Shown here piece by piece: positions 34,349 through 43,543 of a stretch of 64,000 nucleotides of DNA. Every line of letters starts with the position of its first letter. Position 1 is the stretch's first letter. Where the stretch lies: the NCBI RefSeq assembly GCF_014199195.1, contig NZ_JACIJE010000013.1, positions 1 through 64,000 of the forward strand, given 5' to 3'. The notes below the pieces were generated by a model that was not told the DNA's origin, ran no database searches, and saw only the letters and a program-made list of their open reading frames with translations. The stretch comes from Neoroseomonas alkaliterrae (GTDB taxonomy: Bacteria > Pseudomonadota > Alphaproteobacteria > Acetobacterales > Acetobacteraceae). The position numbers and the translations under genes are program-made.

Positions 34349-35856
34349 GCGCCGTCTCCCTCATCCGCGCCGGCGCCCCGCAGGGCGCGCGGCCTTTCGA
34401 GCGGCACCTGCTCGGGCCCGAGGCCTGGTCCCGGCTGCCGCAGGCGCTGGCAGCCGATCCCTCGCTGGCGCTGCTCGCCCTCTGGGCCGAGCCGGGCATG
34501 GTCCATGCCGCCTTCCTCGACGAGGCGGCCGGCGCGCCGCTGCTCGCCTCCGTCCCCGCCGAGGGCGGGCGCTACGCGGCCCTCTCGCCCGCGCGCCCCG
34601 GCGCGATCCGCTTCGAGCGCATGATCCGCGACCTCTGGGGCCTGGTCGCCGAGGGCGCGGTGGATCTGCGCCCCTGGCTCGACCACGGCCGCTGGCCGGT
34701 GATGGGCCCGATGTCCGCCAGCCCCGCGCCGATGCCCGGCGCCGAGCCGCCGCAACCGGCGTTCCTGCCGGCCGAGGGCGAGGGCATCCACCAGATCCCG
34801 GTCGGGCCGATCCATGCCGGCGTGATCGAGCCCGGCCATTTCCGCTTCCACATCCAGGGCGAGGTCGTCGTCCGGCTGGAGGCGCGGCTCGGCTACAAGC
34901 ACAAGGGCACGCTCTCGCTCATGCTCGGCAAGTCGCCGCGCGCCGCAGCCGCCTTCGCGGCGCGGCTGTCCGGCGATTCCACCGTGGCCCATGGCTGGGC
35001 CTTCGCCGCGGCGGCGGAGGCCGCGCTCGGCCTCGCCGTGCCGCCGCGCGCCGTCGCGCTGCGCGCGCTGATGGCCGAGCTGGAGCGCATCCACAACCAC
35101 CTCAACGACTGGGGCTTCGTCTGCAACGACGCCGCCTTCGCCTTCCCCCACGCGCGCTGCGGCCTGCTGCGCGAGGGCGTGCTGCGCGCCTGCCAGGCCG
35201 CCTTCGGGCACCGGCTGATGATGGACCGCGTGCTGCCCGGCGGGGTCGCGACCGACCTTGCCCCGGACGGCGCGGCGGCGATCCTCGCGGCGCTCGCGGC
35301 CGTCGAGGCCGAGGTCCCGGCGCTGATGCGGATCTACGAGAGCCATGCCAGCCTTCAGGACCGCGTGGTCGGCACCGGCTTCCTCGACCCCGCCCATGCC
35401 CAGGCCTTCGCCGCCGGCGGATTCGTCGGCCGCGCCTCCGGCCGCCGCTTCGATGCGCGCTTCATGCCGGGCTATGCGCCTTACGACCTTCTGGCCCCGC
35501 CGGTGGCGGTCGAGGCCGGCGGCGACGTGGATGCGCGCGTGCGCGTGCGCGTCGCGGAACTGCGGAACTCCGTCATGCTCGCGCGCCGCCTGCTCGCGGA
35601 ACTGCCGGAGGGCGCGACGATGGCCCCGCTGCCGGAGGGCGGCGGCGAGGGGACGGCGCTGATCGAGGGCTTCCGCGGCGAATGCCTCGCCTGGATGCGG
35701 CTGGACGATGGCGGGCTGATCCGCGGCGTCTTCCTGCGCGATCCGTCCTGGCTGCAATGGCCGCTGCTGGAGGCGGCGATCGAGGGCAACATCGTGGCCG
35801 ACTTCCCGCTCTGCAACAAATCCTTCAACTGCTCCTACAGCGGCGTGGACCTGTGA
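34345..35856 (+). CDS. hyfG: Hyf-like large subunit (NuoC-NuoD type) lacking NiFe cysteines
   Basis: A 503-residue cytosolic-side protein with an N-terminal NuoC-like domain (1-120) and a NuoD/hydrogenase-large-like domain (150-503) containing RLGYKHKGTL near 181. Group 4 hydrogenases bind NiFe with two CxxC motifs. Here the first is Ser209-Gly-Asp-Ser212 (ARLSGDSTVAHG in place of ERVCGICSFAH). The second aligns to Cys496-Ser-Tyr-Ser499 near the C-terminus, so three of four ligands are lost. It therefore cannot bind NiFe in the known way and belongs with energy-converting-hydrogenase-related (Ehr) complexes. Its substrate is unknown. Automated annotation would probably call it NuoC/D or hydrogenase. 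It overlaps hyfF by ATGA. Confidence 0.88.
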   Translation: MSAVSLIRAGAPQGARPFERHLLGPEAWSRLPQALAADPSLALLALWAEPGMVHAAFLDEAAGAPLLASVPAEGGRYAALSPARPGAIRFERMIRDLWGLVAEGAVDLRPWLDHGRWPVMGPMSASPAPMPGAEPPQPAFLPAEGEGIHQIPVGPIHAGVIEPGHFRFHIQGEVVVRLEARLGYKHKGTLSLMLGKSPRAAAAFAARLSGDSTVAHGWAFAAAAEAALGLAVPPRAVALRALMAELERIHNHLNDWGFVCNDAAFAFPHARCGLLREGVLRACQAAFGHRLMMDRVLPGGVATDLAPDGAAAILAALAAVEAEVPALMRIYESHASLQDRVVGTGFLDPAHAQAFAAGGFVGRASGRRFDARFMPGYAPYDLLAPPVAVEAGGDVDARVRVRVAELRNSVMLARRLLAELPEGATMAPLPEGGGEGTALIEGFRGECLAWMRLDDGGLIRGVFLRDPSWLQWPLLEAAIEGNIVADFPLCNKSFNCSYSGVDL

Positions 35857-35863
35857 GGCCGTC

Positions 35864-35920
35864 ATGATCCGCTTCGACGCGACCGGCGCGGCGCCTCCCC
35901 TGCCCCGGAGGCACGCCTGA
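35864..35920 (+). CDS. 18-residue ORF between hyfG and hyfI
   Basis: The 63-base gap between hyfG and hyfI is almost entirely an ATG-started frame encoding MIRFDATGAAPPLPRRHA, whose TGA overlaps the hyfI ATG (TGATG). The ribosome site of hyfI (CCGGAGG) lies inside it. In E. coli hyf the ferredoxin-like hyfH sits at this position. The ORF may be a coupling leader, a remnant of hyfH, or chance; no upstream ribosome site of its own is obvious. Confidence 0.3.
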   Translation: MIRFDATGAAPPLPRRHA

Positions 35921-36453
35921 TGCTCTGGCCCCGGCTCGCCCGCGCCCTGCTCGCGAAGCCGCTGACCGACCCGGCGGTGGCCGCGCCCGCGGAAACCGTC
36001 GCGGCACTCGCCGAGCGGCTGGCCGCCACGGCGCGCGCGCGGCTCGGGCGCAGCCTCGCGATCCGCGAGGTGGATTCCGGTTCCTGCAACGGCTGCGAGC
36101 TCGAGGTGAACGCGCTGCAGAACGTCGCCTACGACCTCGAGCGGTTCGGGCTGCGCTTCGTCGCCTCCCCGAAGCATGCCGACGTGCTGCTGGTCACCGG
36201 CCCGGCCTGCCGCAACATGGCCGAGGCGATGGAGCGCGCGCTCGCCTGCACGCCCGAGCCGCGCTGGGTGGTGGCGGCCGGCGACTGCGCGGTGGATGGC
36301 GGCGTGTTCAAGGCCAGCTACGCGACGCATGGCGGCGTCGGCGCGGTGCTGCCGGTGGACCTGCTGATCCCGGGATGCCCGCCGAGCCCGGCACAACTGC
36401 TCGAGGGGCTGCTGGCGCTGCTCGAGGCCGAGGCGGAGCCGCGCAAAAAATAG
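35920..36453 (+). CDS. hyfI: Hyf-like small subunit (NuoB type)
   Basis: A 177-residue peripheral subunit homologous to NuoB/HycG/HyfI. All four cysteines for the proximal [4Fe-4S] cluster are in place: Cys56 and Cys59 (SCNGCE), Cys123 (GDCA) and Cys153 (PGCPP). So electron transfer through this subunit is retained even though the large subunit lost its NiFe ligands. GGAGG lies seven bases before the ATG. It is the last gene of the operon and is followed at once by a terminator-like hairpin. It partners HyfG at the base of the membrane arm. Confidence 0.9.
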   Translation: MLWPRLARALLAKPLTDPAVAAPAETVAALAERLAATARARLGRSLAIREVDSGSCNGCELEVNALQNVAYDLERFGLRFVASPKHADVLLVTGPACRNMAEAMERALACTPEPRWVVAAGDCAVDGGVFKASYATHGGVGAVLPVDLLIPGCPPSPAQLLEGLLALLEAEAEPRKK

Positions 36454-36480
36454 GGCCGGCTGGACGGATCCAGCCGGCCC
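36453..36480 (+). terminator. Hairpin after hyfI
   Basis: GGGCCGGCTG-GACGGATC-CAGCCGGCCC forms a perfect 10-bp stem with an 8-base loop; its first G is the last base of the hyfI TAG stop. No T-run follows. Strong stem and position support an operon terminator. Confidence 0.55.
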
Positions 36481-36511
36481 ACAGACCCCATCCCGCAGGA
36501 GGGGCAGTGCT

Positions 36512-36540
36512 GCGACGGCCTGCCGGGAATAAGCCGTCGC
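36512..36540. promoter_or_regulatory. Second hairpin in the hyfI-caspase gap
   Basis: GCGACGGC (36512-36519) and GCCGTCGC (36533-36540) form a perfect 8-bp stem around a 13-base loop, about 100 bases before the caspase-like gene. The stretch from 36589 to 36614 (TTAATTTCCTGCAACTATT region) is unusually AT-rich and could hold the promoter. The hairpin could be a second terminator or a small structured RNA; undecided. Confidence 0.3.
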
Positions 36541-36638
36541 GACGCCCCCCTTATCGCCCCTCCGGCCTCACGGCGCCGTGGCAGCGGCCTTAATTTCCTG
36601 CAACTATTGGAGAATGGGTGGCCCAAGGGAGGTCCCGC

Positions 36639-37967
36639 ATGCCCCCACGCATCCTGCGCGCCGTCCTCGCGGTGGCGGCGCTGTGCCTTCTCGCCGCCGC
36701 GTGGCCCGGGGCGGCGCTCGCGCAGCAGCGGGTCGCGCTCGTCGTCGGCAATGGCGCCTACCGCGCCGTGCCGCGCCTCGCCAACCCGGTAGCCGATGCC
36801 GAAGCCGTGGCGGAGGCGCTGCGCGCCGCCGGCTTCCGCACCGAACTGCTGCGCGATGCCGGCAAGGAAGCCCTCGGGGCCGCGCTGCGCCGCTTCGGCG
36901 CGGCGGCGGAGGGCGCCGAGCTCGCGCTGTTCTACTTCGCCGGCCACGGCATCCAGATCGGCGGGGAGAACCACCTCCTGCCGGTGGATGCGCGCCTCGC
37001 CCATGTGCGCGACGTGGACTACGAGCTGGTCGGCGTGCCGCTGGTGCTGCGGACGATGCAGGGCGCGCGGGCGCGGGTGCTGATCCTTGACGCCTGCCGG
37101 GACAACCCGCTGGCGGCGCAGATGCGCGGCCTCAGCGCGACGCGCTCGGTCGGCCGCGGGCTCGCGCGGGTCGAGAGCGTGGATCTCGGCACCCTGATCG
37201 CCTTCTCGACCAGCCCCGGCGCGGTGGCGCTCGACGGCGCCGGGCGCAATAGCCCCTTCACCCAGGCGCTGGTCCAGCACCTCGCGACCCCGGGGCTGGA
37301 GATCCGCCAGTTGATGACGCGGGTGCGGCGCTCGGTGGTCGAGGCGACGGGCGGGCAGCAGATCCCGTGGGACAACAGCAGCCTGATCACCGAGGTGGTG
37401 CTGCGGCCGGGCCGGGCGCCGGCGGTCGCGGCGGCACCCCCGCCGCCGGCACCGGCCGTCGCGGCGCCGGCACCGGCGCGGCCCCAGGCGCCAGCCCAGG
37501 CGCCGCCTGCCCAGGCCGCCCTCGCGCCCGGCGCCTCGGCCCGGATCATCGAGGTGGCGACGCGGCAGGGCATCCCCCTGCCCAACCCCATGCCGGCGGT
37601 CGCCGCGGCCCGCGGGGCGCATCCGCTGGTCGGCATCTGGGGCGGCGAGGCGCGCTGGAACCGGGCCGGGCGCACCTACATCCTCGCCGTGCTGTCGGTG
37701 GATGCGGCGAGCGGCACGGCGGATGTGCTGATGGGCACCGGCGCCGGCGTGCCCGGCACCATGGCGTCCGGCTACCCGCCCGGCTGGGCGCGCGTCGCGG
37801 CGCGGGTCTCGGGCGGGACGCTGCGCTGGCAGGACGAGCGGGGCGACCTCTACGAGGCCCGGCGGACGGATTTCTTCGGCGAGCTCGTCGAGATCAAGCA
37901 CACGCGGATCGGCGGCGCGCGTGTCGGCAACCCGAGCGGCGAGATCGCGCTGCCGCGGCTCGAATAG
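36639..37967 (+). CDS. Secreted caspase-family (C14-like) peptidase
   Basis: A 442-residue protein with a signal peptide (1-29, ending ALAQ) and a caspase-like p20 domain. The His-Cys dyad is intact: His103 in YFAGHG and Cys153 in DACRDNP, and the family opening RVALVVGNGAYRAVPRLANP (31-50) is clear. A Pro/Ala linker (about 270-310) leads to a beta-rich C-terminal domain of about 110 residues with no name I can give. The ATG has GGGAGG seven bases upstream, which decides against the in-frame GTG at 36618. Bacterial orthocaspases cut after basic residues and are linked to stress or death responses; here export suggests a periplasmic target. Standalone gene. Confidence 0.85.
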   Translation: MPPRILRAVLAVAALCLLAAAWPGAALAQQRVALVVGNGAYRAVPRLANPVADAEAVAEALRAAGFRTELLRDAGKEALGAALRRFGAAAEGAELALFYFAGHGIQIGGENHLLPVDARLAHVRDVDYELVGVPLVLRTMQGARARVLILDACRDNPLAAQMRGLSATRSVGRGLARVESVDLGTLIAFSTSPGAVALDGAGRNSPFTQALVQHLATPGLEIRQLMTRVRRSVVEATGGQQIPWDNSSLITEVVLRPGRAPAVAAAPPPPAPAVAAPAPARPQAPAQAPPAQAALAPGASARIIEVATRQGIPLPNPMPAVAAARGAHPLVGIWGGEARWNRAGRTYILAVLSVDAASGTADVLMGTGAGVPGTMASGYPPGWARVAARVSGGTLRWQDERGDLYEARRTDFFGELVEIKHTRIGGARVGNPSGEIALPRLE

Positions 37968-37976
37968 CGGCCGCGC

Positions 37977-38402
37977 TCAGATCAGGCAGAGCTCGGCGAG
38001 GTCCTTGCGCAGCCGGGGCGGCAGGCGATCGAGGCCGAGGGCCGCGGGGCGCTCGCGCGCCACATCCGGCGGCGCTTCCTCGGGCTTGAGGTAGCGCCAG
38101 CCCTGGAAGGGCTTCACCGGCCGGGCCTCGACCGGGACCAGGGTGGGGTCGAGCAGAAGCGCCGCGCAGGGCACGCCCTCGTCCCATTCCTCCTCCCGGA
38201 TGCCGAGGATGCGCTGGCGCACCCGCACGAAGCCGGCCACCACCCAGTAGATGGAGCCTCCGGCCGTGACCTCCTCGATGCGCTTGGGGAACATGCGCGT
38301 CCAGGCGCGCAGCGGCGGGTCCGTGCGCAGCCGCTCCTGCTGGATGGCCGCAAGTTGCGCGACGTCCTTGGGCCCGACGGAGAGCTTGATGAGGTGCAGC
38401 AC
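37977..38402 (-). CDS. DUF1489 family protein
   Basis: A 141-residue protein matching the alphaproteobacterial DUF1489 family: [16 protein letters not shown] at the start, [21 protein letters not shown] near 48-68 and [15 protein letters not shown] near 100-114. Function is unknown. The GTG at 38402 is chosen because family members start with MLHLIKL; an upstream ATG at 38462 would add non-conserved residues. The gene converges on the caspase-like gene with only nine bases between stops. Confidence 0.8.
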   Translation of the reverse strand: MLHLIKLSVGPKDVAQLAAIQQERLRTDPPLRAWTRMFPKRIEEVTAGGSIYWVVAGFVRVRQRILGIREEEWDEGVPCAALLLDPTLVPVEARPVKPFQGWRYLKPEEAPPDVARERPAALGLDRLPPRLRKDLAELCLI

Positions 38403-38532
38403 GCCCCTGCATGTCGCACCCGGCCCGGAGTCGGCAAGGGGCAAGGCTCGGTCGGGCGGCATCCCCGCCGCTTCACCGCGGCTTAAGGCAGGCGCCGGCA
38501 GGATGCGCCGTCCCGACCTGCACGAGGCCCCT

Positions 38533-40854
38533 ATGCGCGCATTCCAGAACCTGTCCGTCGGCCTGAAACTCGCCACCGCCGGCCTGCTCACGCTCCTGAT
38601 GCTCGGCGGGATCATCGGCACCGTCGTCCTGACCGGAGAGGAGCTTTCCGCGACCGTGGCGCGGCAGGAGCGGCTCAGCGAGGCGAGCCGGCTGCTGACC
38701 CAGGCGACGAGCGCCGCCTCCGGCGCGCCCTTCCGCGAGCGGATGGTGCTCGGAGCGAACACCGCGCAGGAGGTGGAGGCGGCGCGCGAGGGCGCGGCCG
38801 CGGCGCTGGCCGCGACGGTGCGCGACACCCGCCGCGCCGCGGAGATCGCGGGCGACCCCGCGGCCGCCGCAGCACTGGCCCGCGTCGCTGAGGATGCCGA
38901 GGCCTACGGCACCGCGATCGCCGCACAGGCACAGGAGCGCCTGGCCGTGCTGCGCGCGCGCGACGAGGTCTTCTTCGCGCGGACCGCCGAATACGACCAG
39001 TCCTTCGAGAGCGCGAACGCGACGATCGAGTTCGACCTCTCCGGCGAATTGCGGGAGGATGTGCGGGCGCGCTTCACCACCTTCCATCAAGGCGTGAACG
39101 ACATGCGCGCCTCGACGCTGCGCTACCTCGCCACCGGGGACGCGGCGCAGGCGCAGCGCGCGCGGCGGGCGGCGGCGCAGGCGCGCGTGCACATGCGCGG
39201 CGCCATCTCGGCCATCGGCGGCAATGCGCGCGCGAAGGAGGAGCTGGAGCGCATCGGCCGGCTCGCCGAGCAGGCGGCGGAAGGGGCCTTCGCGGCCATC
39301 GACACCGGCCTCGCGCTCGCGCGGATGACCGAGGAGCAGGCGCGGCCGGCGCGCGAGCGGATGCTGGAGGCGGTCGCCGCCGCCAATGCCCGCCTGCACG
39401 AGCTCAACGCCGCGGCGGGGGATGCGGTCTCCTCCGCCCTGACCGGGCAGACCCGCACGGTGCTGGGCACGGCGGCGGCGATCGCGCTGGTCCTGCTGCT
39501 CGCCGCCGTGGTGCTCTCGCGCAGCATCGGCGCGCCGCTCGGCCGCATGGCGACGACCATCACGGCGATCGCACGCGGCGATGCCGGCGTGACCGTGAGC
39601 GACCGCGGCCGGCGCGACGAGATCGGGCGCATCGCCGAGGCGGTGGAGGAGCTGCGCAGCACGGTCGGCGAGGCGTTCCGCCGTGGCCAGATCATCGAGC
39701 AGATCCCGATCGGCGTGATGATCGCGGACCCGAAGGACGGGTTCCGCATCAGCTACGCCAACGCCTTCTCGATGGACCTCGTCCGCCAGATCGAGGACCA
39801 CATGCCCGTCAAGGCCGGCGAGGTGATGGGCCAGTCCATCGACATGTTCCACAGGAACCCGGGGCGCATCCGCGCCATGCTCGCCGACCCGGCGAATCTT
39901 CCGCACAAGGCGCGGGTGCGCATGGGGCCGGAGACCCTTGATCTCACCGTCACTGCCGTGCGCGATGCCTCCGGCGCCTATGCCGGGGCGCTGCTCGCCT
40001 GGCACCGCGTGACCGAGCAGGCGCGGCTCGCCGACACCTTCGAGGCCGATATCGGCGCCGTGGTGAACTCGGTGGCCAGCGCCGCGACGCAGCTCCAGGA
40101 AGCGGCGCAGAGCCTGACCGAGGCCGCCGCCGGCGCGGGCCGCGAGGCGCTCGCCGTCTCCGAGGCCGGGATGCAGGCCAATGCCGATGTCCAGGCGGTC
40201 GCCGCCGCCGCCGAGGAGATGGCCGCCTCCGTCGAGGAGATCACCCGGCGCGTCGCCGAGGCCGCCGAGGTCGCCCGCCAGGCGGTGGCCGAGGCCAAGG
40301 CGACGGATGCGACCGTGCGCGGCCTCGCCGAGGCGGCCTCGCGCATCGGCGACGTGGTGCGCCTGATCGGCGAGATCGCGGGCCAGACCAACCTGCTCGC
40401 GCTGAACGCGACGATCGAGGCCGCCCGCGCGGGCGAGGCCGGCAAGGGCTTCGCCGTGGTGGCGAGCGAGGTGAAGAACCTCGCCGGCCAGACCGCCAAG
40501 GCGACCGAGGAGATCGGCCGCCAGATCGCGGAGATGCAGGGCGTCACGACCCAGGCGGTGGACGCCATCCGCGCCATCGGCACCACGGTGGACCGCACCA
40601 GCGACATCGCCACCGCCATCGCCGCCGCGGTGGAGGAGCAGGGGGCGACCACGCGCGAGATCGCGCGCAGCGCCGCGCAGGTCGCCCAGGCGACCGAGAC
40701 GGTGGCCCGCCGGATCGAGGGGATCCGCTCGGCCGCCGAAGCAACCGGCGGGTCGGCGGGGGCCGTGCTTCAGGCCTCCGGCGTGCTTTCCGGCGATTCG
40801 GCGACGCTGCGCGAGCGCGCCGAGGGCTTCCTGCGGGCCATCCGCGCCGCGTGA
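38533..40854 (+). CDS. Methyl-accepting chemotaxis protein with cytoplasmic PAS domain
   Basis: A 773-residue transducer. Order: helix TM1 (about 12-33), a long helical periplasmic sensor domain (about 35-305), TM2 (about 309-330), HAMP (about 331-380), a PAS-like domain (about 385-500, [22 protein letters not shown] near 391), then the methyl-accepting coiled coil. The signalling tip [32 protein letters not shown] lies near 610-640 and binds CheA/CheW. The periplasmic part is helical-bundle-like and its ligand is unknown; a PAS domain after HAMP suggests additional redox or internal sensing. No che genes are adjacent, so it feeds a distant pathway. Confidence 0.9.
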   Translation: MRAFQNLSVGLKLATAGLLTLLMLGGIIGTVVLTGEELSATVARQERLSEASRLLTQATSAASGAPFRERMVLGANTAQEVEAAREGAAAALAATVRDTRRAAEIAGDPAAAAALARVAEDAEAYGTAIAAQAQERLAVLRARDEVFFARTAEYDQSFESANATIEFDLSGELREDVRARFTTFHQGVNDMRASTLRYLATGDAAQAQRARRAAAQARVHMRGAISAIGGNARAKEELERIGRLAEQAAEGAFAAIDTGLALARMTEEQARPARERMLEAVAAANARLHELNAAAGDAVSSALTGQTRTVLGTAAAIALVLLLAAVVLSRSIGAPLGRMATTITAIARGDAGVTVSDRGRRDEIGRIAEAVEELRSTVGEAFRRGQIIEQIPIGVMIADPKDGFRISYANAFSMDLVRQIEDHMPVKAGEVMGQSIDMFHRNPGRIRAMLADPANLPHKARVRMGPETLDLTVTAVRDASGAYAGALLAWHRVTEQARLADTFEADIGAVVNSVASAATQLQEAAQSLTEAAAGAGREALAVSEAGMQANADVQAVAAAAEEMAASVEEITRRVAEAAEVARQAVAEAKATDATVRGLAEAASRIGDVVRLIGEIAGQTNLLALNATIEAARAGEAGKGFAVVASEVKNLAGQTAKATEEIGRQIAEMQGVTTQAVDAIRAIGTTVDRTSDIATAIAAAVEEQGATTREIARSAAQVAQATETVARRIEGIRSAAEATGGSAGAVLQASGVLSGDSATLRERAEGFLRAIRAA

Positions 40855-40946
40855 TGGTTGCGCGCCCGTCGCGGGTGGCGGTTTGCCCTCCCCGCGACGG
40901 CGCCGCGCCTGCTACAGCACGCCTGCAATCTCGGGCAGGAGTGGTG

Positions 40947-42002
<1,056 letters not shown>

Positions 42003-42014
42003 TCCGCGCGCCCT

Positions 42015-42881
42015 TCAGCGCCTGCGGCCCGGCCGGGCGATCAGCAGGCCCGCCGCGGCGATCAGCGCGCAGCCCGCGAGGCCGAAGCCGTCCGGCACGC
42101 GACCGAACAGCGCCGCATCGAGGCCGAGCGCGAAGACGATCCGCGAATAGTGCCAGGGCGCGAGGCCCGAGACCTCCGCCCGCCGCACCGCGCCGGCGAG
42201 GCAGAGCAGCGCCGCGGTCTGCACCGCCGTGTAGAGCAGCACGAGGACCAGCCCCGCGAGGTCCGGCCAAACCCAGAGAAATGGCATGGCGGGGCCGAGC
42301 ATCGCCACGCCGACCAGCGCGCCCTGCAGCGTCGCGTCGCGCTCGGTCGCGACATCGCGGATGCGGCGCGTGAGCACCTGGTAGAGCGCATAGATGAGGG
42401 CCGCCGCCACCGGCACCGCAGCCGCCCAGGTGAACAGCTCCCCGCCCGGGCGCACCACCAGCAGCATGCCGGCGAAGCCGATGCCGACAGCGGCCCAGCG
42501 CCGGCCGTCCACGCGCTCGCCCAGCACCAGCGCGCCCAGCGCCACCAGGATGACCGGCGCGGTGAAGCCGAGCGCGGAAGCCTCCGTCACCGGGACCAGC
42601 GCATAGCCGAGCACGGCGATGGTGGTGGACAGGATCAGCGCGGCGGCGGCAAGGCGCTGGTCCCGTGCCCGCTGGGGCGCGAGCAGCCGCCGCACCGCGC
42701 CGCCGGGGTCGGGCAGCAGCGGCAGCAGCGCGGCGGCCGCGGCGAGCACCACGAGGGAGCGAAGGAAGGTGATCTGCACCGGATCGAGGCTCGCCGAGAG
42801 CAGCTTCGCGATCGCGTAGCCCAGCGTGTAGAGCGCACCCGCCGCGAGCGTCAGCAGGATGGCGAGCGCGTCGCGGCTCAC
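42015..42881 (-). CDS. EamA/DMT-superfamily transporter
   Basis: A 288-residue inner-membrane protein with ten helices as two EamA repeats, the second starting near 140. Visible family features are the AGALYTLGYAIAKLLSASLDPVQITFLRSL opening and LGYALVPVTEASALGFTAPVILVALGALVLGERVDGRRW at the repeat junction. Such drug/metabolite transporters usually export amino acids or other metabolites; the substrate is unknown. Its ATG overlaps the stop of the TRIC gene by four bases, so MFS-TRIC-EamA form one operon. Convergent with the asd paralogue. Confidence 0.85.
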   Translation of the reverse strand: MSRDALAILLTLAAGALYTLGYAIAKLLSASLDPVQITFLRSLVVLAAAAALLPLLPDPGGAVRRLLAPQRARDQRLAAAALILSTTIAVLGYALVPVTEASALGFTAPVILVALGALVLGERVDGRRWAAVGIGFAGMLLVVRPGGELFTWAAAVPVAAALIYALYQVLTRRIRDVATERDATLQGALVGVAMLGPAMPFLWVWPDLAGLVLVLLYTAVQTAALLCLAGAVRRAEVSGLAPWHYSRIVFALGLDAALFGRVPDGFGLAGCALIAAAGLLIARPGRRR

Positions 42882-43516
42882 CGGCGGTCCGGGTAGTCGC
42901 GGCCCGGCCGCGCGCGATAGGCCGGCAGCGACCAGCCGGCGAGGATCGCCGCCGCGCGCGCGCCGAAGGCGACGAGGCCGCCGAGGCTGATCGCGGCATC
43001 GCGGCCGAGCCCCGCATCCAGCGCCATGACGAACACCGCAGCACCCAGCGCCGCGGCGGTGGCGTAGATCTCGCGGCGCAGGACCAGAGGGATCTCGGCG
43101 CAGACGATGTCGCGCAGGATGCCGCCCGCGGTCGCGGTCACGGTGCCCATCAGCACCGCCACCCAGGGCGCGGCGCCGGCGCGCTGCGCGGCCTCGGCCC
43201 CGAGCACGGCGAAGAGGCCGAGGCCGACGGCATCGGCCCAGAGCAGCACGATGAAGCGCCGCTCGATTAGATGCGCGGTGAAGAAGACGACGAGGGCAAG
43301 GCCCGCCGCCAGCGCCACCATGCCCGGCGCATCCAGCCAGAAGACGGGCCGGTCGAGGATCACGTCGCGCACGGTGCCGCCGCCGAAGGCGCAGAGGCAG
43401 GCGACCAGCATGAAGCCGACCGGGTCGAGCTGCTTGCGCGAGGCGCTGAGCGCGCCGGCGATGGCCAGCACCGCGACGGCGGCCCAGGTCAGGGCGGCGA
43501 GCAGGTCGTCAAGCAT
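42878..43516 (-). CDS. TRIC-family trimeric cation channel protein
   Basis: A 212-residue membrane protein with seven helices in two repeats (UPF0126/TRIC). Each repeat has the Gly-rich kink motif: FGGGTVRDVILDRPVFWL near 44-61 and TAGGILRDIVCAEIPLVLR near 128-146. Prokaryotic TRIC proteins are homotrimeric potassium-permeable channels. It sits 27 bases after the MFS gene and overlaps EamA downstream. Confidence 0.9.
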   Translation of the reverse strand: MLDDLLAALTWAAVAVLAIAGALSASRKQLDPVGFMLVACLCAFGGGTVRDVILDRPVFWLDAPGMVALAAGLALVVFFTAHLIERRFIVLLWADAVGLGLFAVLGAEAAQRAGAAPWVAVLMGTVTATAGGILRDIVCAEIPLVLRREIYATAAALGAAVFVMALDAGLGRDAAISLGGLVAFGARAAAILAGWSLPAYRARPGRDYPDRR

Positions 43517-43543
43517 GGCGCGGCCGCCCGCGCCCGGCGCGCC

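Noticed and set aside
34345-35856. Calling the large subunit an active NiFe hydrogenase
   Set aside because: Three of the four NiFe-ligand cysteines are Ser or absent, so hydrogenase activity is not supported.
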